DNA of 17,629 nucleotides from an uncultured Oscillospiraceae bacterium. Lineage in GTDB: Bacteria; Bacillota; Clostridia; Oscillospirales; Oscillospiraceae. Below, piece by piece: positions 7,569-13,734 of this stretch. Positions within the stretch are counted from its first letter, which is position 1. Each line of letters begins with the position of its first letter. The DNA lies in the NCBI GenBank assembly GCA_904398675.1, contig CAJFPI010000043.1, positions 1 to 17,629 on the forward strand, read 5' to 3'. The translations under genes and the position numbers were made by a program. The notes below the pieces were generated by a model that ran no database searches, was not told the DNA's origin, and saw only the letters and a list, made by a program, of their open reading frames with translations.

Positions 7569-8849
7569 ATGGATCAGAAGTTTGAAAAACTCGGAATGAA
7601 ACCTGCAGACATCCTCCTGCCCCGGGACTGCGACATGACCAAGTGGGCGGTGGTGGCCTGCGACCAGTTCACCTCCCAGCCGGAGTACTGGGCTGAGGCG
7701 GACCGCATCGTGGGAGATGCCCCCAGCACCCTCCGCCTTATCCTGCCGGAGAGCAAGCTCAACGACGCGGACGTGGAGGACCACATCAGCGCTATCAACG
7801 CTGCCATGAATCAGTATATGGCGGAGAATATCTTCAAGACCTATCCGGATTCCATTATTTACATCGAGCGTCTCCAGTCCGACGGCTCCATCCGCCACGG
7901 CCTGGTGGCGGCGGTGGACCTGGAGCAGTATGACTATACCCCCGGCTCCGGCTCCCTGATCCGCGCCACGGAGGGCACGGTTCTGGAGCGGATCCCGCCC
8001 CGGGTGCGGGTGCGCAAGGACGCGCCCATTGAGCTGCCCCACGTCATGGTCCTCATCGACGACCCCAAGGGTCTGTGCATCGAGCCCATCACCGCCGCTG
8101 CGGACAGCATGGAGAAGGTTTACGATTTTGACCTGATGCTGGGCGGCGGCCATCTGAAGGGCTGGAAACTGACGGACAGCCAGATCTCCGCCCTGGCCGA
8201 CGGCCTCACCCAGCTGGCCAGCGACGAGGCCATGCAGGAGAAGTACGGCATGTCCGGCGCGGCGCCCCTGCTCTTCGCCGTGGGCGACGGCAACCACTCC
8301 CTGGCCACCGCCAAGACCTGCTATGAGAATCTGAAGAAGGTGACCCCGGAGTCTGAGTGGGCCAGCCTTCCCGCCCGGTATGCCTTGGTGGAGATCGTGA
8401 ACCTCCACGACAGCGCCCTGAAGTTTGAGGCCATCCACCGGGTGGTGTTCCATGTGGACGCGGAGAAGTTCCTGGACGCCTTTAAGAAGTATTATCCCAA
8501 CGCCTACGAGGGCAAGGGCGAGGGCCACACCATCGAGATGGTCTGGGCCGGCCACGACATCTTCATGACCGTCCCCGATCCCAAGGTACAGCTGGCTGTG
8601 GGCACCCTGCAGAACTTCCTGGACGTCTATCTCAAGGAGAACGGCGGCGAGGTGGACTACATCCACGGCGACGAGGTGACCAAGGAGCTGGGCAGCAAGG
8701 ACGGCAACATGGGATTCCTGCTGCCTGCCATGGGCAAGGACCAGCTGTTCAAGACCGTCATGGCCGACGGCGTTCTGCCCCGGAAGACCTTCTCCATGGG
8801 CCACGCCGAGGACAAGCGGTACTATGTGGAGGGCCGGAAAATCAAGTAA
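7569..8849 (+). CDS. DUF1015 family protein
   Basis: 426 residues from the ATG at 7569, with AAAGGGA as ribosome binding site; a TTG at 7551 is in frame but would lie before that site. Family features are LIRATEGTVLERIPPRVRVR, LPHVMVLIDDP and the strongly conserved AVGDGNHSLATAK (GDGNHS at 239-244). The late GNMGFLLPAM and LPRKTFSMGH segments also match DUF1015. The family has no established reaction; it is a soluble protein with no signal peptide. From memory, DUF1015 genes in clostridia often sit near serine biosynthesis genes, and here the neighbour is thrH. A link to phosphoserine or serine metabolism is therefore plausible, but it is an inference. Confidence 0.88.
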   Translation: MDQKFEKLGMKPADILLPRDCDMTKWAVVACDQFTSQPEYWAEADRIVGDAPSTLRLILPESKLNDADVEDHISAINAAMNQYMAENIFKTYPDSIIYIERLQSDGSIRHGLVAAVDLEQYDYTPGSGSLIRATEGTVLERIPPRVRVRKDAPIELPHVMVLIDDPKGLCIEPITAAADSMEKVYDFDLMLGGGHLKGWKLTDSQISALADGLTQLASDEAMQEKYGMSGAAPLLFAVGDGNHSLATAKTCYENLKKVTPESEWASLPARYALVEIVNLHDSALKFEAIHRVVFHVDAEKFLDAFKKYYPNAYEGKGEGHTIEMVWAGHDIFMTVPDPKVQLAVGTLQNFLDVYLKENGGEVDYIHGDEVTKELGSKDGNMGFLLPAMGKDQLFKTVMADGVLPRKTFSMGHAEDKRYYVEGRKIK

Positions 8850-8853
8850 GGGC

Positions 8854-8882
8854 TGGAAATAGCCGGCTGTTTGTGCTACAAT
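8854..8882 (+). promoter_or_regulatory. Probable promoter of the queH operon
   Basis: -35 TGGAAA (8854-8859), 17-base spacer and extended -10 TGC-TACAAT (TACAAT 8877-8882). The -10 lies partly within the 5' arm of the terminator that follows DUF1015, so a transcript starting near 8889-8890 would lack that arm. Confidence 0.5.
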
Positions 8883-8916
8883 GCTCCCGTAGGGCGACCT
8901 GCGGGAGCATTCTTTT
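8880..8916 (+). terminator. Rho-independent terminator after DUF1015
   Basis: The 14-bp stem starts AATGCTCCCG and ends CGGGAGCATT (8880-8911), closes on a GCGA (GNRA) tetraloop and is followed by CTTTT. It lies 31 bases after the DUF1015 stop. Confidence 0.85.
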
Positions 8917-9003
8917 GGGGCGCGGAGAGGCGGCGTGTGCGCCGCGTTTCAAAAGCCCCAGAAACGGCTGCAGCCGGGACAAAGACGTAAGGAGAGACCA
9001 TAT

Positions 9004-9633
9004 TTGAATCTTTTGCTGCACATCTGCTGCGCCCCCTGCAGCGTCTACTGTATCGAGAGCCTGCGGGGGGAGGGCATTGATCCCACCGGCTTTTGGTATA
9101 ACCCCAACATCCACCCCTATCAGGAGTACAAAATGCGGCGGGACACCCTGCTGGACTACGCGCCCACCATCAGTTTGCCGCTGTATGTCCGGGAGGAATA
9201 TGGGCTGCGGCCCTTTGTGAAAGCGGTGGCTGGGGACATTGCCCACCGCTGCCGTTACTGCTACGCCGTCCGTATGGAGGAGACGGCCCGCTTTGCCGCG
9301 GACCACGGCTTTACCCACATCGGCACCACCCTTTTGGTCAGCCCTTACCAGGACCACGAGGGGATCCGCCGGGCGGGGGAGGCGGCTGCCGCCCGGCATG
9401 GCGTGACATTCCTGTATCGGGATTTCAGCGTGGGGTTCCGGGAGGGGCAGGAGAAGGCCAGGGCGCTGGGGCTTTACCGGCAGAAATACTGCGGCTGCGT
9501 TTTTTCCGAGGAGGAGCGCTACGAAAAGCAGATCCGCCGGGATCTGGACCGCTTTGACCCGGAGCGGCTGCTGTTTCAGGAGTCCTGCCGGGAGACCGGG
9601 GGAAAAAACATTGGGCAAGGAGGCGCGAGATGA
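9004..9633 (+). CDS. queH: Epoxyqueuosine reductase QueH
   Basis: 209 residues from the TTG at 9004, which has AAGGAGAG at the right distance (8989-8996). A GTG at 8935 would add 23 residues not expected in the family. QueH reduces epoxyqueuosine in tRNA to queuosine, the last step of the pathway, and replaces the cobalamin-dependent QueG in many anaerobes. Cysteines match the known metal sites: HICCAPC (Cys8, Cys9), HRCRYC (Cys83, Cys86) for the 4Fe-4S cluster and YCGC (Cys163, Cys165) for the second iron. PNIHPYQEY is also typical. No other queuosine gene is in the window. The stop overlaps the next start in an ATGA arrangement. Confidence 0.92.
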   Translation: MNLLLHICCAPCSVYCIESLRGEGIDPTGFWYNPNIHPYQEYKMRRDTLLDYAPTISLPLYVREEYGLRPFVKAVAGDIAHRCRYCYAVRMEETARFAADHGFTHIGTTLLVSPYQDHEGIRRAGEAAAARHGVTFLYRDFSVGFREGQEKARALGLYRQKYCGCVFSEEERYEKQIRRDLDRFDPERLLFQESCRETGGKNIGQGGAR

Positions 9634-9872
9634 ACTTTATTCGCGGAAAGCTGGTATACTATTTTCTTGTGGTGCTGGGGGTTCTGCTCTTTATGATGCG
9701 GGGCTACAGCAGTGTAATGCCCGGGTGGGCCTGGACGGCGCTGGCCTTTTTGAGCTGGGTGGTGGCCGCTGTGGTCAGTTACCGCTATGTCCGCTGTCCC
9801 CACTGCGGCCAGCAGCTGCTGCGCTCGGCCAGTAAGGACGGTATCTGCCCCCGCTGCGGGAAACGGCTGTGA
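9630..9872 (+). CDS. Small membrane protein with C-terminal zinc ribbon
   Basis: 80 residues, starting in an ATGA overlap with queH (RBS AAGGAGG within the end of queH). Two hydrophobic segments are seen, residues ~8-23 (VYYFLVVLGVLLFMM) and ~31-50 (MPGWAWTALAFLSWVVAAVVS). They are followed by CPHCGQQLL...GICPRCGKRL, a pair of C-x2-C knuckles that should bind one zinc on the cytoplasmic face. I do not recognise a named family. It sits between queH and ispE and overlaps ispE by four bases, so the three are translated from one message. Function unknown; no reason from sequence to link it to either neighbour. Confidence 0.75.
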   Translation: MNFIRGKLVYYFLVVLGVLLFMMRGYSSVMPGWAWTALAFLSWVVAAVVSYRYVRCPHCGQQLLRSASKDGICPRCGKRL

Positions 9873-10756
9873 GGCCGCCGGCGGGGCATACGGCCCAGGA
9901 GACGGCCTATGGTAAGCTGAACTTGTCCCTGGATATCCTGGGCAGGCGGGAGGACGGCTACCATGAGCTGGCCATGGTGATGCAGAGCGTGGCGCTGTGC
10001 GACACGGTACGCTGTGATTTTTATGAAGGGGGAGAGATCGCGGCAGAGAGCGACTCCCCCTATGTCCCGGCGGACAGCCGGAATCTGGCCTGGCGGGCGG
10101 CGGAGGCTTTTTTCCGGGCCGTCGGCGCGGAGCAGCCGGGCCTTTCTATCCGGATCGAAAAGCGCATTCCGGTGAGCGCCGGCATGGCTGGCGGCAGCAG
10201 CGACGGCGCGGCGATGCTGCGCCTTCTGCGCCGGGAGCTGGCGCCGGCGTTTTCCCAGGGGGAGCTGGAGGCCATCGGCGCCTCTGTGGGCAGCGACGTG
10301 CCCTACTGCATCCGGGGGACCACCGCACTGGCCCGGGGAAGGGGGGAGCTCCTTACGGATCTGCCGCCCCTGCCGCCGTGCACTATTTTGCTGTGCAAGC
10401 CGGATTTTCCCATCTCCACGCCGGAGCTGTTCGGGGCGGTGCGTGTGCGCCGCCTCCGGTTCCACCCGGACACGGCGGGGCTGTGCCGCGCCCTGGAGGC
10501 GGGGGATCTGGAGGGGATCTGCCGCAGGATCTACAACGTCTTTGAGGACGTCCTGCCCAGGCGCTTTGGCCAAGTGCTGGAGATCAAGCAGGCTATGCTG
10601 CAGCTGGACGCCATGGCCGCCTCCATGACTGGCAGCGGCCCCACAGTGTTCGGCATCTACGGCAGCCCCGAGGCTGCGGACCGGGCGGCGGAGGTGCTCC
10701 GCCGGGATTTCCGGCAGGTCTATGTGACCCGGCCTGTCCAGGGGAATTTCTTTTGA
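9869..10756 (+). CDS. ispE: 4-diphosphocytidyl-2-C-methyl-D-erythritol kinase
   Basis: 295 residues, GHMP kinase family. It phosphorylates the 2-hydroxyl of CDP-methylerythritol in the non-mevalonate isoprenoid pathway. Motifs: AYGKLNLSLDI with catalytic Lys16, the ATP loop PVSAGMAGGSSDGAA (101-115), GSDVPY with catalytic Asp143, and the C-terminal MTGSGPTVFGIY. The GTG start at 9869 overlaps the stop of the upstream gene (GTGA); no ATG is available in frame nearby. Length is normal with no missing residues. A 14-bp terminator follows directly. The other MEP-pathway genes are not in the window. Confidence 0.93.
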   Translation: MRPPAGHTAQETAYGKLNLSLDILGRREDGYHELAMVMQSVALCDTVRCDFYEGGEIAAESDSPYVPADSRNLAWRAAEAFFRAVGAEQPGLSIRIEKRIPVSAGMAGGSSDGAAMLRLLRRELAPAFSQGELEAIGASVGSDVPYCIRGTTALARGRGELLTDLPPLPPCTILLCKPDFPISTPELFGAVRVRRLRFHPDTAGLCRALEAGDLEGICRRIYNVFEDVLPRRFGQVLEIKQAMLQLDAMAASMTGSGPTVFGIYGSPEAADRAAEVLRRDFRQVYVTRPVQGNFF

Positions 10757-10776
10757 CGACAGCTGTATAAAAGCGA

Positions 10777-10825
10777 AAAAAACCGTCTATTCTCTCTGTA
10801 CATAGGAAAGGATAGGCGGTTTTTT
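10777..10825 (+). terminator. Terminator after ispE, abutting the spoIIR start codon
   Basis: Stem AAAAAACCGTCTAT (10777-10790) with ATAGGCGGTTTTTT (10812-10825), one G-T pair, and a 21-base loop. The six T residues end at the base before the spoIIR ATG. The presumed spoIIR ribosome binding site (AGGAAAGGA, 10803-10811) lies in the loop. Confidence 0.75.
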
Positions 10826-11482
10826 ATGAAACATATTGACCATTATACCTTCTTTCAAAAACGGATCGTCCGGCGCGCTGCCTGGGCGGCGGCAGTGCTG
10901 GCCGCGGCCCTTGCCGTCACCGCGTATTGGACGGCGGAGGTCCACGACGCCCAGCGACAGCTGGCAGACAAGCTCATCCGCCTCCATGTCATCGCCAACA
11001 GCGACAGCGATGCGGACCAGGCCCTCAAGCTCCAGGTGCGGGACGCGGTGCTGGCCCGGGCGGAGGAGATCCTCGCCGCCGCGCCGGATCTGGCGGCGGC
11101 GGAAAAGGCGCTGCGTGAGGCGCTGCCGGAGCTGTCAGCCCTGGCGGAGGATGTCATGGAAGGGGAGGGGTTCTCCTACGCCGCCTCCGGCACCTTGGGC
11201 TGGGAGCGCTATCCCACCCGGGTCTATGACACCTTCTCCCTCCCGGCCGGGGAATATCTCTCCCTGCGCCTGGTCCTGGGGGAGGGCGGGGGACAGAACT
11301 GGTGGTGCGTGGTGTTCCCCCCGCTGTGCAACGCGGCAACCTCCGAGGAGTTCTCCCAGACGGCGGAGGCCGCCGGGATGACCGGGGAGGAGATCGCCCT
11401 GATGACGGAGGAGGCCGGCGGCGCGGTGGTGCGGTTCAAGCTGGTGGAAACCGTGGAGTCCTTTCTTCAGTCGGTCTTTTAA
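10826..11482 (+). CDS. spoIIR: Stage II sporulation protein R
   Basis: 218 residues. SpoIIR is made in the forespore under sigma-F and exported to the intermembrane space, where it triggers SpoIIGA to cleave pro-sigma-E in the mother cell. A basic N-terminus (KRIVRR) and one hydrophobic segment at ~18-36 act as export signal or anchor. The family core follows: KLIRLHVIANSDSDADQALKLQVRDAVL (48-76), ERYPTRVYDTFSLPAGEYLSLRLVLGEG and NWWCVVFPPLC. The second half is intact, so the gene looks functional. A sigma-F promoter is expected; a GTATA at 10765-10769 could be its -35, but I do not recognise a -10. spoIIGA occurs at the end of the window on the same strand. Confidence 0.93.
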   Translation: MKHIDHYTFFQKRIVRRAAWAAAVLAAALAVTAYWTAEVHDAQRQLADKLIRLHVIANSDSDADQALKLQVRDAVLARAEEILAAAPDLAAAEKALREALPELSALAEDVMEGEGFSYAASGTLGWERYPTRVYDTFSLPAGEYLSLRLVLGEGGGQNWWCVVFPPLCNAATSEEFSQTAEAAGMTGEEIALMTEEAGGAVVRFKLVETVESFLQSVF

Positions 11483-11533
11483 GAGAACCGCATGGGGGCG
11501 GACTACAGCCTTCCCCGCAGATTTCAATAACGG

Positions 11534-11572
11534 AAACGGCGCAGGACAAAAGAGCGTTCCTGCGCCGTTTTA
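11534..11572. terminator. Shared terminator between spoIIR and the convergent small gene
   Basis: Perfect 13-bp stem AAACGGCGCAGGA (11534-11546) with TCCTGCGCCGTTT (11558-11570), followed by T on the + strand and preceded by AAA-type bases for the - strand. The 3' edge overlaps the stop codon of the minus-strand gene. Confidence 0.75.
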
Positions 11573-11854
11573 CAGCAGGAGCAGCAGCCCCAGGGCGAAG
11601 AGCAGCTCCTCGTCCTCCCCCTCGGAGAAGAGGAAGAGGATCAGGAGCAGGAGCAGGATATCCCCGGTGTCCACATCCTCCAGTTTCAGCTTATCCAGCA
11701 TCCGGCGGAGAAAGCCGGCGGCCCCTTTTTCCTCTTTCCTTTCGCCTCGGCCGGCCTCCTCCCGGGGCGGCTCATGACGGGCCTGCTGGTCTGCCTCCTC
11801 CCGGGGGACACGCTGGTAGGTGCCGTCGTCGCTGCGGATGTATCGGTTATACAT
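11570..11854 (-). CDS. Hypothetical protein with acidic hydrophobic C-terminus
   Basis: 94 residues from the ATG at 11854, with GGGGGAA upstream. The N-terminal half is charged and Arg/Glu-rich (RSDDGTYQRVPREEADQQARHEPP and on). The C-terminal part, LEDVDTGDILLLLLILFLFSEGEDEELLFALGLLLLL, has two short leucine-rich hydrophobic helices separated by an acidic EGEDEE turn. This D-I-L-L-L-L...DEELL pattern is one I associate with conserved small clostridial proteins, but I know no name or function. It is the last of three same-strand genes and starts three bases after the stop of the middle gene. Its stop lies on a bidirectional terminator shared with spoIIR. Peripheral or membrane association is likely. 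Confidence 0.7.
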   Translation of the reverse strand: MYNRYIRSDDGTYQRVPREEADQQARHEPPREEAGRGERKEEKGAAGFLRRMLDKLKLEDVDTGDILLLLLILFLFSEGEDEELLFALGLLLLL

Positions 11855-11857
11855 AGT

Positions 11858-12238
11858 CTATTCCCCCAATGTCCCCAAAAACTGCTTGCCGAGATGGAGG
11901 ATCCGCGCCACCTGCAGCGCCTTGTCGATCTTGTCCCGGCGGCTTTCCTTTAGAAAGGGACGGAGGGCGTAGAGCAGCTGCTCCCGTTCGCTGCGGCGCG
12001 GACTGTTCAGCTCCCCCAGCATGGGCAGAAACCGCTGGAGCATGCCGGGGTCCAGCGAGCCCAGCAGGCCGCCAAGGCCGCTGTCCGACGCCGGCGGGGC
12101 AGCGGGGGAGGGGACGTCCTCCTCCGCTGGGGCCTGGGCTGTTTCCCCATCCCCCAGGGACTGGGCCAGGGCGGCCACCTGCGCCATTGCCTCGGGAGAG
12201 GATAGGATGCGATTCAGTTTTTCCTCAAATTCGCTCAC
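11858..12238 (-). CDS. Hypothetical helical protein (middle gene of three)
   Basis: 126 residues from the ATG at 12238. Three parts are seen: an N-terminal helix (MSEFEEKLNRILSSPEAMAQVAALAQSLG, 1-29), an Ala/Pro-rich acidic linker (~30-55), and a C-terminal helical part (GMLQRFLPMLGEL..., REQLLYALRPFLKESRRDKIDKALQVARILHLGKQFL). The ALRPFL...R..K.D.A..V.R pattern resembles conserved small clostridial proteins of unknown function. There is no signal peptide, membrane segment or catalytic motif. It lies 24 bases after the first gene of the trio and three bases before the third, so it belongs to the same transcript. No function is assigned. Confidence 0.72.
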   Translation of the reverse strand: MSEFEEKLNRILSSPEAMAQVAALAQSLGDGETAQAPAEEDVPSPAAPPASDSGLGGLLGSLDPGMLQRFLPMLGELNSPRRSEREQLLYALRPFLKESRRDKIDKALQVARILHLGKQFLGTLGE

Positions 12239-12262
12239 GCCGCCCTGTCCTCCTTCCCGCCG

Positions 12263-12529
12263 CTATTTTCCTCCGCCCACCGACCGGCGTACCCGCTCTG
12301 CCAGAGCGGCCCCCTCCGGTGTTGCCATCATCTGGCGGATCATTTTTGTCAGCGCCTCCGTGTCCCCCCTGGCGGCGGAGGAGGCGGCCTGCTGCAGCTG
12401 CTGCTTTCCGCCCTGCTGCTGCAGCGCCTGCAGGAGCTGCTTGCCGTCCTGGGACTGCATCAGCTTTGTAATGGCGCCCTGGTTGCTCTGCAGCACCTGG
12501 GCGAGCTGCTTGAGATTGCTGTTGTCCAT
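12263..12529 (-). CDS. Hypothetical Gln-rich helical protein (first gene of three)
   Basis: 88 residues from the ATG at 12529, with AAGGGGG seven bases upstream. The protein is almost entirely predicted helix and rich in Gln: LKQLAQVLQSNQGAITKLMQSQDGKQLLQAL, then a QQQ-rich linker, then ALTKMIRQMMATPEGAALAERVRRSVGG. It shares with the next gene the features of small size, helical repeats and an SPE/TPE-G-A turn, so the two may be distant relatives. I know no named family. It is the promoter-proximal gene of the trio, behind a sigma-E-like promoter, which makes a sporulation role possible but unproven. Confidence 0.72.
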   Translation of the reverse strand: MDNSNLKQLAQVLQSNQGAITKLMQSQDGKQLLQALQQQGGKQQLQQAASSAARGDTEALTKMIRQMMATPEGAALAERVRRSVGGGK

Positions 12530-12557
12530 GACGAGACCCCCTTATCCTTGTTACTGC

Positions 12558-12586
12558 AGTATATGTGCGGCTGAGGGGAAATGTGA
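12558..12586 (-). promoter_or_regulatory. Sigma-E-like promoter of the three-gene unit
   Basis: Minus strand TCACATT (12580-12586), 14-base spacer, CATATACT (12558-12565). Compared with the Bacillus sigma-E consensus (KMATATT, 14, CATACAMT), six of seven and seven of eight positions agree. Start near 12551 gives a 22-base leader containing the AAGGGGG site. Confidence 0.4.
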
Positions 12587-12589
12587 ACG

Positions 12590-12629
12590 AAGGGAGGGCG
12601 GGGCGTCAGCAGACGTCCCGCCCTCCCTT
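12590..12629. repeat. 18-bp inverted repeat hairpin
   Basis: Arms 12590-12607 and 12612-12629 with loop AGCA and one G-T pair. The arms are purine-rich/pyrimidine-rich (AAGGGAGGGCGGG...). No U-tract follows on either strand, so it is not a classic terminator. It lies just upstream of the sigma-E-like promoter. Confidence 0.7.
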
Positions 12630-12638
12630 TAGGTTGTC

Positions 12639-12668
12639 AAAAAAGTCTGTCAGGCTTTTTGACAGCCT
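12639..12668 (-). terminator. Minus-strand terminator downstream of nth
   Basis: On the minus strand AGGCTGTCA (12660-12668) pairs with TGACAGACT (12644-12652), one mismatch, followed by six T (12639-12644). A second fold, TGTCAAAAA(A)G with CTTTTTGACA, is possible with the same bases, so the two compete. Confidence 0.6.
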
Positions 12669-12829
12669 GAAACTTCATGCGCCACGGGCGCACCACGATA
12701 ACAAGCAAAAGCATGCGGCGCATGAAGTTTCGCGCATGTGGGCCGTCCTCGGCCCACGCGCTCGGATTGCATGGCCGTGCCGCTGAAAGCGGCACATGGC
12801 CAATTTTGCTATGCTTTTGCATAGCAAAA
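12639..12829. repeat. Multi-hairpin intergenic element (possible structured RNA or dispersed repeat)
   Basis: This is the core of the 377-bp gene-free stretch 12530-12906. In order it holds: the terminator-like hairpin 12639-12668; a perfect 15-bp inverted repeat 12669-12683/12717-12731 around a 33-base loop; a bulged stem 12732-12761 with core GTGGGCC/GGCCCAC; a stem 12772-12802 with core GTGCCGCT/AGCGGCAC; and an 11-bp stem TTTTGCTATGC/GCATAGCAAAA (12804-12829). A further weak CCGCTG/CAGCGG pairing extends towards the nth stop. No credible coding region or ribosome binding site is seen in it. Nearly every base can pair, far more than expected by chance. Confidence 0.6.
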
Positions 12830-12906
12830 ATACCGCTGCTGTCCCGCGGCGGAGCCGATGAAAAGTCCTTGCCCCGCAAAGCCCAGCGGCAGCATGTTAA
12901 AATGAC

Positions 12907-13587
12907 TTAAACATCGGCCCCAGCGGTTTCCGCTCCCGCAGGGATTCCCCTGCCGACAGCATAGTCGCACCAGGGACTGAGGGCGCAGCCATCGCAGTTT
13001 GGCCGCCGGGCTACGCAGACCGCCCGGCCGTGGAGCACCATGCGGTGGCAGAAAGCGTTGCTCTCCTCCGGCGGGATACACTGGCGCAGCTGCATTTCCA
13101 CCTTCAGCGGGTCCCTGCTGCCGTCGGTAATGCCCAGGAGCCCTGTGATGCGGATGCAGTGGGTGTCGCAGACATAGCCCTCCTTGCCATAGACGTCCCC
13201 CAGGATCAGGTTGGCGGTTTTCCGCCCCACGCCGGGCAGTTTCAGGAGATCCTCCATGTTGTCCGGCACCCGGCCGCCGAAGTCCTCCAGCAGCATCCTG
13301 CTGGCCGCCACAATGTCCCGGGCCTTGGCCCGCCAAAAGCCGGTGGAGTGGATGATCTCCCCCACCTCCTCCTCGCTGGCTGCGGCCAGGGATTCCAGGG
13401 TGGGGAATTTTTCATAGAGCACCGGCGTCACCAGGTTGACCCGCGCATCGGTGCACTGGGCGGCCAGGCGGACGGAGAAGAGCAGCTCATAGGCCTTCTC
13501 CGGGTTATAATCCAGGGAGCAGATGGCGTCAGGATACAGCAGTTTCAGCGCATGGATAATGGACTGGATGTCCTCCTTTGTTTTCAC
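12907..13587 (-). CDS. nth: Endonuclease III
   Basis: 226 residues from a GTG at 13587 with GAGGTGAT upstream. DNA glycosylase and AP lyase that removes oxidised pyrimidines. The helix-hairpin-helix is LPGVGRKTANLILG (117-130) with catalytic Lys123, and the catalytic Asp is Asp141 in CDTHC (usually VDTHV). The 4Fe-4S loop is complete: Cys191-x6-Cys198-x2-Cys201-x5-Cys207. The reading frame stays open far upstream of the GTG, but that extension runs antisense through the LURP-one gene and has no homology. It is divergent from the LURP-one gene. Downstream lies the multi-hairpin element with a terminator. Confidence 0.94.
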   Translation of the reverse strand: MKTKEDIQSIIHALKLLYPDAICSLDYNPEKAYELLFSVRLAAQCTDARVNLVTPVLYEKFPTLESLAAASEEEVGEIIHSTGFWRAKARDIVAASRMLLEDFGGRVPDNMEDLLKLPGVGRKTANLILGDVYGKEGYVCDTHCIRITGLLGITDGSRDPLKVEMQLRQCIPPEESNAFCHRMVLHGRAVCVARRPNCDGCALSPWCDYAVGRGIPAGAETAGADV

Positions 13588-13613
13588 ACAAATCACCTCA
13601 CGCCCTATCCTAC

Positions 13614-13649
13614 CACAGATTTCGCCAAATTTCGAGGAAAAAATCTGTG
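13614..13649. promoter_or_regulatory. Inverted repeat in the divergent nth / LURP-one promoter region
   Basis: CACAGATTT (13614-13622) and AAATCTGTG (13641-13649), a perfect 9-bp inverted repeat with 18-base spacing. The right arm overlaps the -35 region of the rightward promoter. It could be an operator or chance in an AT-richer patch. Confidence 0.35.
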
Positions 13650-13674
13650 CAGGGGGAAAAAGCTGTGCTATAAT
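13646..13674 (+). promoter_or_regulatory. Extended -10 promoter of the LURP-one-like gene
   Basis: Perfect TATAAT (13669-13674) preceded by TG-C (extended -10). The -35 (TGTGCA, 13646-13651) is weak at a 17-base spacing. The leader would be about 55 bases with AAGGAG before the ATG at 13735. Confidence 0.65.
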
Positions 13675-13734
13675 AAAGAACACTGCGCGGCCGCCGCCCC
13701 GGCGGGCAGGCCGTGAGGACAAGGAGATTTTGCT

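Noticed and set aside
6789..8804. Minus-strand frame of 671 codons opposite thrH and DUF1015
   Set aside because: Antisense shadow of two well-supported genes and their promoter.
8935..9003. Longer QueH starting at GTG 8935
   Set aside because: The 23 extra residues are basic and unlike the family. AAGGAGAG points to TTG 9004, which places the cysteines at family positions.
12639..12829. CRISPR array or tRNA cluster as explanation for the repeats
   Set aside because: The repeats are inverted, of different sequence and length, without regular direct repeats and spacers. None folds as a cloverleaf with a T-loop.
12809..13336. Minus-strand frame of 175 codons overlapping nth in another frame
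   Set aside because: Gly/Gln/Arg-rich shadow of nth that extends into the hairpin element, with no ribosome binding site.
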